A DNA stretch of 64,000 nucleotides from Thermomicrobiales bacterium (GCA_041390825.1 JAWKPF010000025.1:1-64000); one strand, 5' to 3'; shown: positions 36,588 through 46,514, counted from the stretch's first letter. Translations and numbers: made by a program. The notes: generated by a model from the sequence alone, not told the origin.

Positions 36588-36673
36588 TGCGGGAGACGCA
36601 GGGGATCGTGATGATCATGGGTTCGTGGGGCATGGGAGCCGATATGCGGTTGCCAATGCAGATGGGAGCGTAG
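36587..36673 (+). CDS. Tiny Met-rich ORF between nuoK and nuoL
   Basis: 28 codons from ATG 36587, which shares its A with the nuoK stop (TGATG). The TAG (36671-36673) is one base before the nuoL start. Eight of 28 residues are Met (MIMGSWGMGADMRLPMQM). It could be a real micropeptide, or a translated spacer that carries ribosomes from nuoK to nuoL. No family is known to me. Confidence 0.35.
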   Translation: MRETQGIVMIMGSWGMGADMRLPMQMGA

Positions 36674-36674
36674 C

Positions 36675-38693
36675 GTGGAGAGGTATCTCTATCTCATTCC
36701 GCTGCTGCCGCTGCTGGCAAGCGCGTTCAATCTGTTGGTGTCCCGGAAGTACTTCCCGGATAAGTCGCACATTTTCGCGATCCTGGGCGTAGCCGGGTCG
36801 TTCGTACTGTCGGTGCTGGTCTTCAAGGACCTCTACGACAACGAGGAGCCGCTGCATCAGCATCTCTGGAGCTGGATTGCCTCGGGCAACTTCCACGCCG
36901 AGATCGGGCTCTACGCGGATCAGCTCACCGCGGTCATGCTCGTGATGCTGACCTTCGTGTCGTTGCTGGTGCACATCTATTCGGTCGGGTACATGCACGG
37001 CGACCCGAGCTACTACCGCTTCTTTAGCTGGTTGCCGCTCTTCGTCTTCACCATGATCTGCCTGGTCATGGCCGATAACTACCTGCTCATCTTCTTCGGA
37101 TGGGAAGGCGTGGGACTCTGCTCCTACTTGCTGATCGGCTACTACTACAAGCGCCGGTCCGCCGGGAATGCCGCCAAGAAGGCGTTCATCGTCAACCGCA
37201 TCGGTGACGTGGGCTTCGGGCTCGGCATCATGTTGATCTTCACGACCTTCGGCACCATCTCCTTCGCCGGCGAGCATGGAGTCTTCGCGCAGGTTGGCGA
37301 GGGACACACGTCCGAGAAGATCCTGACTGGTATCGGCATCCTGCTCTTTACTGGCGCCATCGGCAAGAGCGCCCAGTTCCCGCTGCATGTCTGGCTTCCC
37401 GACGCCATGGAGGGTCCGACTCCGGTTTCCGCGCTCATCCATGCGGCCACCATGGTCACCGCGGGTATTTACCTGGTGGCGCGCTCGAATCCGATCTACA
37501 TGCAGGCGCCCGATGCGATGCTGGTCGTTGCGGTGATCGGTTGCTTCACCGCCTTTCTGGGCGCATCGATTGCCACGGTGCAGAACGACATCAAACGCGT
37601 GGTCGCGTATTCGACGGTCAGCCAGCTCGGCTACATGGCGCTTGCGCTCGGCGTCGGCGCCTGGGTGACCGCCATCTTCCACCTCGTTTCACACGCGTTC
37701 TTCAAAGCATGCCTCTTCCTTGGGTCCGGTTCGGTGATCCACGGAATGCACGAAGAGCAGAACATCCAGAAGATGGGTGGTTTGCGGAAGTTCATGCCGG
37801 TCACCTTCGGCACCTTCCTGATCGCCTCGCTGGCCAATGCCGGTGTCTTTCCGTTCGCAGGGTTCTGGTCGAAAGACGAGATCATTACCGGAGCGTGGGA
37901 GAGCAGCATCTTTCCGCGCTTCGGCGACCTGCTGACCGTCGTCGCGCTCATCACGGCCTTCATTTCCGCCTACTACATGTTCCGCCTGGTCTTCCTGACC
38001 TTCTTCGGCAAGCCGCGCTTCGATGAAGCGCATGTGCATCCGCACGAATCACCAGCCGTGATGACGATTCCGCTCATCATCCTGGCGGCGGTCACCATCT
38101 TCTTCGGCGTGGTGGGGTATCCGCCGGATGCCGGGCGCTTCCACAAGTTCCTCGAGCCGGTCTTTGCGACGGCGCAGGAGCATGATGTGGAGGTCGTTGC
38201 GGAAGACGCGACCCATGAAGAGGAAGCCGGCGAGGCGGGCGTCGCTGCCGAGGCCGCCGAGCATGAGGAAGGGGCGCATCACATTTCCAACGAAGTCATC
38301 ATTCGCTTTGCCGCGATTTCCACCATTCTGGCGCTCGGCGGGATCCTGCTTGCCTACCTGGTGTTCCTCAAGCGGCGCATCGACCCGGTCGCGTTTGCGG
38401 CCGATCATCCGACGCTTTACAAGTTCCTCTACAACAAGTGGTACTTCGACGAGGTGTACAACGCCGATGTCGTCTTCCCGATGCGGAGACTTGCGATGTA
38501 CCTCTGGACCGTGATCGATGTGAAAGTCATCGACGGCACCCTCATGGGTGTCGCCAGGGGAGTCGAGGAACTCAGCCAGGGTTTGCGCACGTTGCAGACT
38601 GGGTTGGTTCGAAATTACGCGCTCGCCATTGCGCTTGGTATGGTCGTTATCGTCGGCGTCTACTTCGCCGCCTTCAGCGATCTCTTCCGGTAG
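36675..38693 (+). CDS. nuoL: NADH-quinone oxidoreductase subunit L
   Basis: 672 residues from GTG 36675. It is the distal antiporter-like proton-pumping subunit. Conserved WEGVGLCSYLLIGYYY, KSAQFPLHVWLPDAMEGPTPV and IHAATMVTAGIYLV are present. A Glu/Ala-rich loop (about 500-540, EEAGEAGVAAEAAEHEEG) precedes the C-terminal lateral helix region. Translationally adjacent to the tiny ORF. Confidence 0.96.
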   Translation: MERYLYLIPLLPLLASAFNLLVSRKYFPDKSHIFAILGVAGSFVLSVLVFKDLYDNEEPLHQHLWSWIASGNFHAEIGLYADQLTAVMLVMLTFVSLLVHIYSVGYMHGDPSYYRFFSWLPLFVFTMICLVMADNYLLIFFGWEGVGLCSYLLIGYYYKRRSAGNAAKKAFIVNRIGDVGFGLGIMLIFTTFGTISFAGEHGVFAQVGEGHTSEKILTGIGILLFTGAIGKSAQFPLHVWLPDAMEGPTPVSALIHAATMVTAGIYLVARSNPIYMQAPDAMLVVAVIGCFTAFLGASIATVQNDIKRVVAYSTVSQLGYMALALGVGAWVTAIFHLVSHAFFKACLFLGSGSVIHGMHEEQNIQKMGGLRKFMPVTFGTFLIASLANAGVFPFAGFWSKDEIITGAWESSIFPRFGDLLTVVALITAFISAYYMFRLVFLTFFGKPRFDEAHVHPHESPAVMTIPLIILAAVTIFFGVVGYPPDAGRFHKFLEPVFATAQEHDVEVVAEDATHEEEAGEAGVAAEAAEHEEGAHHISNEVIIRFAAISTILALGGILLAYLVFLKRRIDPVAFAADHPTLYKFLYNKWYFDEVYNADVVFPMRRLAMYLWTVIDVKVIDGTLMGVARGVEELSQGLRTLQTGLVRNYALAIALGMVVIVGVYFAAFSDLFR

Positions 38694-38709
38694 GGGGTAG
38701 GAGACAGTT

Positions 38710-40389
38710 ATGGACAACCTGCCCATTCTGAGCATGACGGCATACGCGCCCCTGGTCGGCGCGGTGCTGATCTTCGCCCTCCGTTCGGTCAAGCGGGAGC
38801 AAGCGCGTCTGATTGCGCTTGTCGCGACCGTGGTCAGTTTCCTGCTCTCGCTCTGGATGCTGAAGGACTTCGACAAGAACGCGGAGTTTCAGTACACCGA
38901 GTACGTCAAGTGGCTCCCGGAGCTCGGCGTTTCGTACCGGATGGGTATCGACGGTATCGCGCTTCTCCTGATTGTGCTGACGACCTTCATCGGGGTCATC
39001 GCGGTCATCTGGTCGTGGGATTCGGTCAACAACCGGGGACGTGAGTACTACATCACCGTGCTCCTGCTGCAGACCGGTATGCTCGGCGTCTTCATGGCGC
39101 TCGACCTCTTCATCTTCTACATCTTCTGGGAACTCGTACTTATCCCGATGGCCCTGCTCATCGGTATTTGGGGATCTGAAAACCGCGTCTTCGCGGCGAT
39201 CAAGTTCTTCATCTACACGCTGATCGGGTCGTTGCTGATGCTGATCGGCATCGTCGCCACCTATCAGGCGTACTACAACGCCACTGGCGTCCGCACGCTC
39301 AACATCCTCGAGCTGCAGACCGGGTGGGACAAGGGCGCCTACAGCGATGTCTTCCAGGGAGCGGTCTTCGCAGCCTTCCTGATCGCGTTCGCCATCAAGA
39401 TCCCGATGTGGCCGTTCCATACATGGTTGCCGGATGCGCACGTCCAGGCGCCGACCGCCGCGTCGGTCATCCTGGCCGCGATCATGCTCAAGATGGGCGG
39501 CTATGGTCTCTTGCGCTTCAATCTGCCGCTCTTCCCGGAGGGGTCAGAGGACTGGGCCTGGATCATCATCGCGCTTTCCCTGATCGGCATCATCTATGGA
39601 GCGCTCGTTGCCCTTGTGCAGCCAGACTTCAAGAAGCTGATCGCCTATTCTTCCGTTTCCCATATGGGATTCGTGACGCTGGGCATCTTTACCAACATCT
39701 TCCTGACCTCCCGCTCCGATCTCAGCGGGTTCAACGGCTCGATGATGGTGATGATCGCCCACGGTCTCAACACCGGAGCGCTCTTCCTTCTGGTCGGTAT
39801 GCTCTACGAACGCGCGCACACCCGCCTGATCGCGGCGTTCGGCGGCATTGCGGGGCGCATGCCGTTCTACGCCTTCTTCCTGGGACTCTTCACCTTCGCC
39901 AGTATCGGTCTGCCTGGCATGTCGGGCTTCGTCGGTGAGTTCCTGGCGATCCTGAGTGCCTGGCAGTACCACAAGTGGATCGCTATCGTCGCGTTCCTGG
40001 TGGTCATCTTTGCCGCCTGGTACATGCTTTCGATGTTCCAGCGGGTCGTCCTCGGGCGCGCGCACAACGAATTGCCGGATCATGGCGACGGTCTGTTGAC
40101 CGACGAGGAAAAGGCGATGCTGGCTGCGCACGGCGACAGCCACGGGCATGGCCACGACGATCACGGGGTCGCCTTTGCGCCTGTTTCGGGTGGTTCGCAC
40201 GACCATGACCACGACGAGCATGATTCGTCGCTCTGGCCGGACCTGACCCGGAAAGAGCTCATCACGCTGGTTCCGCTGGCGGTGCTTACGATCGTGCTGG
40301 GAATCTATCCCAATCCAGTCTTCGATATTGTCGGTCCGTCCTTCGAGCGGATCATGGATCCGTTCTTGCGCGGCCCGTTGGGCGGATAG
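38710..40389 (+). CDS. nuoM: NADH-quinone oxidoreductase subunit M with a His/Asp-rich loop
   Basis: 559 residues; antiporter-like proton-pumping subunit with FYIFWELVLIPMALLIGIWG, MWPFHTWLPDAHVQAPTAAS and GLPGMSGFVGEF. Between about residues 475 and 505 lies an insertion rich in His and Asp (GDSHGHGHDDHG, then SHDHDHDEHDSS) that could bind metal. It precedes the final membrane segment. Such a stretch is unusual for NuoM. Confidence 0.95.
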   Translation: MDNLPILSMTAYAPLVGAVLIFALRSVKREQARLIALVATVVSFLLSLWMLKDFDKNAEFQYTEYVKWLPELGVSYRMGIDGIALLLIVLTTFIGVIAVIWSWDSVNNRGREYYITVLLLQTGMLGVFMALDLFIFYIFWELVLIPMALLIGIWGSENRVFAAIKFFIYTLIGSLLMLIGIVATYQAYYNATGVRTLNILELQTGWDKGAYSDVFQGAVFAAFLIAFAIKIPMWPFHTWLPDAHVQAPTAASVILAAIMLKMGGYGLLRFNLPLFPEGSEDWAWIIIALSLIGIIYGALVALVQPDFKKLIAYSSVSHMGFVTLGIFTNIFLTSRSDLSGFNGSMMVMIAHGLNTGALFLLVGMLYERAHTRLIAAFGGIAGRMPFYAFFLGLFTFASIGLPGMSGFVGEFLAILSAWQYHKWIAIVAFLVVIFAAWYMLSMFQRVVLGRAHNELPDHGDGLLTDEEKAMLAAHGDSHGHGHDDHGVAFAPVSGGSHDHDHDEHDSSLWPDLTRKELITLVPLAVLTIVLGIYPNPVFDIVGPSFERIMDPFLRGPLGG

Positions 40390-40400
40390 GGGCAAATCGG

Positions 40401-41969
40401 GTGGACCTTTTCAATCTCGACCTTAGCGCTCCAGACTGGCATCTGCTTTGGCCGCAGCTCATCGTCTTCATCCTGGCGGTGGTGCTGGTCTTTGCTGATG
40501 CCTTCATTCCCAAGCACCGGAGCTTCCAGATCCTGACCGGGATCTCACTGGTGGGCTACGTCCTGGCGATGGGCGCGCTCTATCGGCAACATGACCGCCT
40601 CGGCGAGACCTTTCAGGGGAGCTTCCGCGCGGACGGCCTGACCGTTTTTCTGTCGCTCATCATCCTTGTTGCCGCGATCTTCTCCGTATTGGTTTCGGCC
40701 AATTACATCAAGGACTATGGCGACCGGGTGCCAGTCGGCGAGTACTACATCCTGCTCGCGTTTTCCGTGCTTGGCGCGCTGGTGGTGTCGTCCGCCGGAG
40801 ATCTGATCACGATCTTCGTCGGCATCGAGCTCTCCGCGTTGGCAACCTACGTGCTGACCGGATTCACCAAGCGGAATGCCCAGTCAGTCGAAGGCGCCCT
40901 GAAGTACTTCCTGCTCGGCATCTTCGCGAGCGCCATTTTGCTCTACGGCATGTCTTGGGCGTATGGGCTCTCGGGCTCGACCGGCCTGGATAACATCCGT
41001 TCGGGCATTGGCGCCGCGGTCGAAGGGAAAGAGTGGTACGAAGCGTCGGTCCTGCTGGCGCTGCTGTTGCTGATCGTTGGGCTCGGCTTCAAGATCGCGG
41101 CGGTTCCGTTCCACATGTGGACGCCCGATGCCTACGAGGGCGCGCCCACTCCCGTGACGGCGTATATGTCGGTCATTCCGAAGGCCGCCGGTTTCGCCGC
41201 CATGATCCGCATTCTCGTGCAGGCGCTCGGCCCGCTGTCGGACGACTGGCGCTGGCTCATCGCGGTCCTGGCTGTGCTGACCATGCTGCTCGGCAACATC
41301 GTTGCCCTGACGCAGCGGAACCTCAAGCGCATGCTGGCCTATTCCTCGATCGCCCACACCGGCTACATGATGGTCGGTCTGGCCGCCTACCGTGAGGGAA
41401 CCGGCTTTGGGAACGACCTGCAGGATGTCATTGGCACCCGCGGCGTTTCTTCACTGCTGTACTACATGCTCGCCTACGTCTTCATGAATGTCGGCGCCTT
41501 TGCGGTCATCGTGTGGGTGCAGTCGCGTGGTCGGGGCGCCACACTGGACGATTTCGCTGGACTTGCCAGCACCGATCCATTGCCAGCAGCGGCCATGGCG
41601 GTTTTCATGGTCTCCCTCATGGGCATTCCGCCGCTTATCGGCTTCTATGCCAAGTACTACGTGATCCTGGCAGCCATGGAAGCCGACATGCTCTGGCTGG
41701 CGATCGCGGTCGTTATCGCCTCTGGGATCAGCGCCTACTTCTACCTGCGGGTTGTAGCGGTGATGTATTTCAGTCCGGGCAACCAGGCGGAGCTCAAACC
41801 GCTGCGCACAACCCTGTTGAACGTCGCCATCATTCTGTTGGTCATCGGCAATCTGGTCCTTGGTCTCTTCTCGGCCGGAATCGTCGACTTGAGCGACGAC
41901 TGGACCAGCGCGCTCACCATCGCGCAGTCGGGGGAGACCCCGGACGCTGCTCAGGTCAACAACCCCTGA
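40401..41969 (+). CDS. nuoN: NADH-quinone oxidoreductase subunit N
   Basis: 522 residues, about 14 membrane segments. The proton-translocation motifs GIELSALATYVLTGF, KIAAVPFHMWTPDAYEGAPTPV and LAYSSIAHTGYMMVGLAAY are complete. Last gene of the nuo operon, followed by a hairpin. GTG start at 40401. Confidence 0.96.
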   Translation: MDLFNLDLSAPDWHLLWPQLIVFILAVVLVFADAFIPKHRSFQILTGISLVGYVLAMGALYRQHDRLGETFQGSFRADGLTVFLSLIILVAAIFSVLVSANYIKDYGDRVPVGEYYILLAFSVLGALVVSSAGDLITIFVGIELSALATYVLTGFTKRNAQSVEGALKYFLLGIFASAILLYGMSWAYGLSGSTGLDNIRSGIGAAVEGKEWYEASVLLALLLLIVGLGFKIAAVPFHMWTPDAYEGAPTPVTAYMSVIPKAAGFAAMIRILVQALGPLSDDWRWLIAVLAVLTMLLGNIVALTQRNLKRMLAYSSIAHTGYMMVGLAAYREGTGFGNDLQDVIGTRGVSSLLYYMLAYVFMNVGAFAVIVWVQSRGRGATLDDFAGLASTDPLPAAAMAVFMVSLMGIPPLIGFYAKYYVILAAMEADMLWLAIAVVIASGISAYFYLRVVAVMYFSPGNQAELKPLRTTLLNVAIILLVIGNLVLGLFSAGIVDLSDDWTSALTIAQSGETPDAAQVNNP

Positions 41970-41997
41970 GCACGGTGCTCGATCGAGATCCATGATC

Positions 41998-42035
41998 GAT
42001 CCCCAGAGATTGGCCGCCCGCCCACTCTGGGGATC
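41998..42035. terminator. Hairpin after the nuo operon
   Basis: GATCCCCAGAG (41998-42008) and CTCTGGGGATC (42025-42035) are perfect 11-bp arms around a 16-base loop. No T-run follows, so it may terminate weakly or protect the 3' end of the operon transcript. Confidence 0.6.
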
Positions 42036-42119
42036 GTTGCGTCCGGTCGAATCGGACAGAGCCAGAAACCTCCCAGATCGCGCCTGTCTATCTGTTCTCG
42101 CAATCTCGGTCTCTGCCTC

Positions 42120-42659
42120 ATGATTTCCGGCGAGCTCATCAACCTCCGCGCGATCGATCGATCCGACCTCGAACTTGTCCACGATTGGCTGGATGATCCC
42201 GAGCTCATGCGCTTCTGGGGATACGGGGTGCCTGCCGTGTCCCGCAACCATGTCGTGCAGCGCATCGAGCAGTGGCTCGCATCGGAAGAAGCGCTTGGGC
42301 ATCCTGTCGCCTTTCTCATCGAAACTTTGGCAGGAGAAACGTGCGGGCTGCTCGTGCTCTCTGATATCGGGCAGGTCGACCGCAATGGAGAGCTCAGCAT
42401 CGTGCTCACGAGGCAGCATCGTGGCCGAGGATTTGGGAGCGACGCGCTCGACACCATTGCGGATGTCGCTTTCAGTCAATGGAACCTGCACCGACTCACC
42501 GTGCGTTCCGAGGCATTCAACAGCGATGCGCACCGGTTCTTCACCAAGCATGGATTCATCCTGGAGGGGCGGTTGCGCGAGGCAAGGTATCTCGACGGCG
42601 CCTGGCACGATGTGCTGATCTTCGGCAGGCTGCGAACCGACCAGGGAGAAACCGTGTGA
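42120..42659 (+). CDS. GNAT acetyltransferase (RimJ/RimL type)
   Basis: 179 residues. The acetyl-CoA motif A is LTRQHRGRGFGSDALDTI and the C-terminus has FFTKHGFILEGRLREARYLDG, as in RimJ/RimL-type N-acetyltransferases. The target amine is unknown. Its stop overlaps the NUDIX start by four bases, so the two are coupled. Confidence 0.9.
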   Translation: MISGELINLRAIDRSDLELVHDWLDDPELMRFWGYGVPAVSRNHVVQRIEQWLASEEALGHPVAFLIETLAGETCGLLVLSDIGQVDRNGELSIVLTRQHRGRGFGSDALDTIADVAFSQWNLHRLTVRSEAFNSDAHRFFTKHGFILEGRLREARYLDGAWHDVLIFGRLRTDQGETV

Positions 42660-43315
42660 CCGACCGCGCTCAGGACCTCACTGAACTATTCGACGTGCTC
42701 ACCGCCGATGGGAAGCGCACCGGCGTTGCCAAACAGCGTGCTCTGGTGCATCGAGACGGGGATTGGCACGCCTCGATCCATGTTTGGGTCTACGGGATCG
42801 ACCAGGGCGGACCCTATCTCGCCTTCCAGCGGCGAGGAAGATTCAAGGACACGTTGCCTCTCAAGCTCGACGCCACCGTTGGGGGGCATCTCCGCGCCGG
42901 TGAGTCGGTCGAAGACACCTTGCGTGAGGTTCAGGAAGAGATTGGCCGGACCGTGACGCTTGCGGAACTCCTGCCAGTTGGCGTTCGGTTCGGCGTCAGT
43001 GAAGACGCGCCCGGCATCCTCGACCGGGAGATCCAGACCGTGTTTCTGTGGCGTGTGGACGAACCGCTCTCCGCCTTTACGCCGAATCCGGAAGAGCTCG
43101 AATCTCTCGTCCAGCTCCCGCTTGCCGATGTGCTCGCCATCTTCGGGGATGGCATTGTGGCTGCCGACGCACTCGAGCTCAAAGCTGGTTCTGCAATCCT
43201 GACCCCGACGCTTGTCACGCGCAGCGAGTTCGCGTGCGGTCTCGACCGGTACCACTACCGGGTCGCCATTGCCGCCTCGAATGCCCTCCGTGGAGATCGG
43301 TACATCGCAATCTGA
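42656..43315 (+). CDS. NUDIX hydrolase
   Basis: 219 residues from GTG 42656. The Nudix box GHLRAGESVEDTLREVQEEIG (about 77-97) has the full GX5EX7REVXEEXG pattern. The N-terminal ELFDVLTADGKRTGVAKQRALVHRDG resembles the isopentenyl-diphosphate-isomerase-like/YfcD branch. The substrate is not known. It converges on acnA, separated by a hairpin. Confidence 0.9.
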   Translation: MTDRAQDLTELFDVLTADGKRTGVAKQRALVHRDGDWHASIHVWVYGIDQGGPYLAFQRRGRFKDTLPLKLDATVGGHLRAGESVEDTLREVQEEIGRTVTLAELLPVGVRFGVSEDAPGILDREIQTVFLWRVDEPLSAFTPNPEELESLVQLPLADVLAIFGDGIVAADALELKAGSAILTPTLVTRSEFACGLDRYHYRVAIAASNALRGDRYIAI

Positions 43316-43333
43316 GCGCTTCGGTCGAAGCGC
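43316..43333. terminator. Hairpin right after the NUDIX stop
   Basis: GCGCTTC and GAAGCGC enclose GGTC, starting one base after TGA 43313-43315. No T-run follows, so terminator function is tentative. Confidence 0.5.
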
Positions 43334-43503
43334 CAAGACGCTTCATGCGGAGTCCAGCTTTGGGCAATTCCACCTTCGCTCCGCGCAGTTCCACCGTTGA
43401 AACGCTGGGATATACCCCTTAGCAGTTGTCCGGTTTCCGCATCAGAGCAAGCGATCCCTCCCAGGCATCCCGGAAGGGGTCGTCGTGCTGAGATCTCAGG
43501 GTC

Positions 43504-46227
43504 CTATGCCACCGGAGCAGTGAGGCGGCGAAGCACCGTCTGCAAGATGCCGCCGTTGCGGTAGTACTCGAGCTCGACCGTGCTGTCGATGCGGGCGACC
43601 GCTTCGAATTCGGTCACCGTGCCGTCGGGCTTGGTCGCCTTGATCTGGATGCGACCGTTTGGCTTGAGTCCCTCGGCAATGCCGGAAACATCGAATACTT
43701 CTTCGCCGGTCAAACCGAGCGATTCAGCGTTCTGACCTGGCAGGAAGACCGCAGGCAGCACGCCCATGCCGACCAGGTTGCTCCGATGAATACGCTCGAA
43801 GCTCTCCACCAGCACCATCTTGATGCCGAGCAGCAGCGTTCCCTTGGCCGCCCAGTCGCGCGAGGAGCCTGAACCGTACTCCTTGCCGCCGATCACGATC
43901 AACGGCGTGCCGTTCTGCTGGTAGAACATCGACGCATCGTAGATGGACATGTCTTCACCCGTGGGGAAGTAGCGGGTGATATTGCCTTCGCTGCCAGGCA
44001 CCAGTTGATTGCGCAGGCGGATGTTGGCAAACGTCCCGCGGATCATGACCTCGTGATTGCCGCGTCGTGAACCGTAGGAGTTGAACTCCACCGGCGCGAC
44101 GTCGTTGTTGATGAGGTACTGCGCCGCAGGACTTGTCTTCGCGATCGATCCGGCCGGGGAAATGTGGTCGGTCGTGACCGAATCGCCCAGCAGCGCCAGC
44201 ACCCGCGCGCCGTTGATGTCGCTCAATGGCTCCGGAGTTGGAGACAAGTCGATGAAGTAGGGCGGCTCCTGGACGTAGGTCGATTCCTTGTTCCACTCGT
44301 AGAGATCGCCCTTCGGAATCTCCATCGACTGCCAGAGCTCGTCGCCTTCGAACACGCTGCGATACTCGTTGGCGAAAATCTCGGAGTCGACCGCCACGGT
44401 GAGCGCGTTCTGGACTTCCTCCGGGGTTGGCCAGATATCCTTGAGATAGACCGGCTCCCCATTTGGATCCTCGCCAAGCGAATCCTTGTCCAGATCGACA
44501 TCGACACTCCCCGCCAGCGCATAGGCAACTACCAGGGGCGGCGACGCCAGGAACGATGCGCGGACCTGCGGATGGATTCGGCCCTCGAAGTTGCGGTTAC
44601 CGGAGAGCACCGCTGCCACGACCAGTTTGTTCTCGTCGATTGCCTCGGCCACAGGCACGGGCAGCGGACCAGAGTTCCCGATGCAGGTCGTGCAGCCATA
44701 GCCGACGGTGTGGAAGCCGAGCGCTTCGAGATAAGGAGTGAGTCCCGCCTTGTTCAGCATCGCCGTCACCACCTGCGAACCAGGCGCCAGGCTTGTCTTG
44801 ACATAGGGCGGGACATCGAGTCCGCGTTCCACCGCCTTCTTGGCTACCAGGCCGGCGCCGAGCATGACCGCCGGGTTCGACGTGTTGGTGCAGGACGTGA
44901 TAGCTGCAATGGCGACTGCGCCGTGATGCAGTTCTTCGTTCTCGTTGCCGATGACCACCGGCACCGCGCCCAGGTGATGCGCGCCGTTCGATCCGATCTG
45001 GTCCTGATACGCGCCCCGGAAGGTCGACTTCACGTCCGGGAGCGACACCCGGTCCTGCGGACGGCGGGGACCTGCCACACTCGGCTGAACATCGCCCAGG
45101 TCGAGCTCGAGCACATCGTTGAACACCGGATCGGGCGTCTGATCGGTGCGGAAGAGGCCCTGTTCCTTTGTGTAGCGCTCGACCAGATCGATCAGCGCCT
45201 CCGGGCGCCCTGTCACGCGCAAGTAACGCAATGTCTCATCATCGACCGGGAAGAGCCCGGCGGTCGCGCCATACTCTGGCGCCATGTTGGCCAACGTCGC
45301 GCGGTCGGGGAGTGACAGACTGCTCAATCCCTTTCCGAAATACTCGACGAATCGGCCGACCACGCCATGCTTGCGCAGAATCTGCGTCACATAGAGGACG
45401 AGGTCTGTCGCGGTGGCGCCCGGTTGCAGCTGCCCGGTCAAACGGAACCCGACCACCTCTGGCATCAGCTGGTACAGCGGCTGGCCAAGCAGCACTGCCT
45501 CGGCCTCGATGCCGCCGACTCCCCAACCCAGCACGCCGAGCCCGTTGATCATTGTGGTATGCGAGTCGGTGCCGACGAGCGTGTCCGGGAAGGCAACCGT
45601 TTCCGATCCTTCGGTCTTGGTCGCGACGACGGGCGCCAGATATTCCAGATTCACCTGGTGCACGATGCCGGTGCCTGGCGGCACGACGCGGAAGTTCTGG
45701 AACGACTGCTGGGCCCAGCGCAGCAACGCGTATCGCTCGCTGTTGCGCTTGTATTCCATCTCCACATTGAAGAAGAAGGAGCGGAGGGTGCCATATTGGT
45801 CGACCTGCACCGAGTGGTCGATCACCAGATCGGCGGGAACCAGCGGATTGATGCGTGTGACATCGCCTCCCAGTCGCCCCACTGCCGAGCGCATTGCCGC
45901 CAGGTCGACCACCGCTGGCACACCGGTAAAGTCTTGCAGGACCACACGACCCGGCATGAACGGCAGCTCGAATTCTTCGCCTGCTGATTGTGGGGTCCAC
46001 GCGGCCAGGCGTTCCACGACGCTATCGTCGACGAACTCGCTCCCCGCATTGCGCAGGACGTTTTCCAACAGGATGCGCACAGTGAACGGCAGCTTGTCGA
46101 TCGTCCCCAATCCACGCTCTTCGAGCGCTGCGATCCGATAGAAGGCAACCGTTTGGGCGTCCTTGGTTGTCAGTCGGGAGCGCGCGCCGAATCGGTCGGA
46201 GACGGTCGAATCAGGGGAAGTGGACAT
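43504..46227 (-). CDS. acnA: Aconitate hydratase, AcnA type
   Basis: 907 residues from ATG 46227 with AGGAGG 11 bases upstream; the frame is open to 46332 but without a site. Interconverts citrate and isocitrate in the TCA cycle. The 4Fe-4S ligands lie in AITSCTNTSNP and VGYGCTTCIGNSG. GTDSHTTMINGLGVLGWGVGGIEAE and the swivel-domain IVIGGKEYGSGSSRDWAAKG are complete. TAGAAT at 46318-46313 could be its -10. Monocistronic. Confidence 0.97.
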   Translation of the reverse strand: MSTSPDSTVSDRFGARSRLTTKDAQTVAFYRIAALEERGLGTIDKLPFTVRILLENVLRNAGSEFVDDSVVERLAAWTPQSAGEEFELPFMPGRVVLQDFTGVPAVVDLAAMRSAVGRLGGDVTRINPLVPADLVIDHSVQVDQYGTLRSFFFNVEMEYKRNSERYALLRWAQQSFQNFRVVPPGTGIVHQVNLEYLAPVVATKTEGSETVAFPDTLVGTDSHTTMINGLGVLGWGVGGIEAEAVLLGQPLYQLMPEVVGFRLTGQLQPGATATDLVLYVTQILRKHGVVGRFVEYFGKGLSSLSLPDRATLANMAPEYGATAGLFPVDDETLRYLRVTGRPEALIDLVERYTKEQGLFRTDQTPDPVFNDVLELDLGDVQPSVAGPRRPQDRVSLPDVKSTFRGAYQDQIGSNGAHHLGAVPVVIGNENEELHHGAVAIAAITSCTNTSNPAVMLGAGLVAKKAVERGLDVPPYVKTSLAPGSQVVTAMLNKAGLTPYLEALGFHTVGYGCTTCIGNSGPLPVPVAEAIDENKLVVAAVLSGNRNFEGRIHPQVRASFLASPPLVVAYALAGSVDVDLDKDSLGEDPNGEPVYLKDIWPTPEEVQNALTVAVDSEIFANEYRSVFEGDELWQSMEIPKGDLYEWNKESTYVQEPPYFIDLSPTPEPLSDINGARVLALLGDSVTTDHISPAGSIAKTSPAAQYLINNDVAPVEFNSYGSRRGNHEVMIRGTFANIRLRNQLVPGSEGNITRYFPTGEDMSIYDASMFYQQNGTPLIVIGGKEYGSGSSRDWAAKGTLLLGIKMVLVESFERIHRSNLVGMGVLPAVFLPGQNAESLGLTGEEVFDVSGIAEGLKPNGRIQIKATKPDGTVTEFEAVARIDSTVELEYYRNGGILQTVLRRLTAPVA

Positions 46228-46514
46228 GTCTTGAGCTACCTCCTGGAGTCGCCTCATTGCGGCAAGAGGGGTGGGATCGACCCGCCCAGGGGAGGCTTCT
46301 CGTGTGCTGTGCATTCTAAGCGATGGATTCACCCGATCGGAGATGCGAATTCCTCGGTCGGATTGCGGAAATCAATCAGAACGCGCCATTCTGTCGTCAA
46401 TTGCCGTCGTATACTCCTTCGGGCACGTTCGCCGCGCGGCGAGGCGTGGATAGGGCATGCGCTCGTCACAAGCGATGCGAAGCGCCCAGCATCTGAGAGG
46501 GCCCTCCGGCCGGC

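Noticed and set aside
36615..37682. 355-codon minus-strand frame opposite nuoL, rich in Asp/Glu/His
   Set aside because: The composition is what the complement of membrane-helix codons produces; nuoL is the real gene.
44164..45315. 383-codon plus-strand frame inside acnA
   Set aside because: Antisense to aconitase with all Fe-S motifs intact; no recognisable product.
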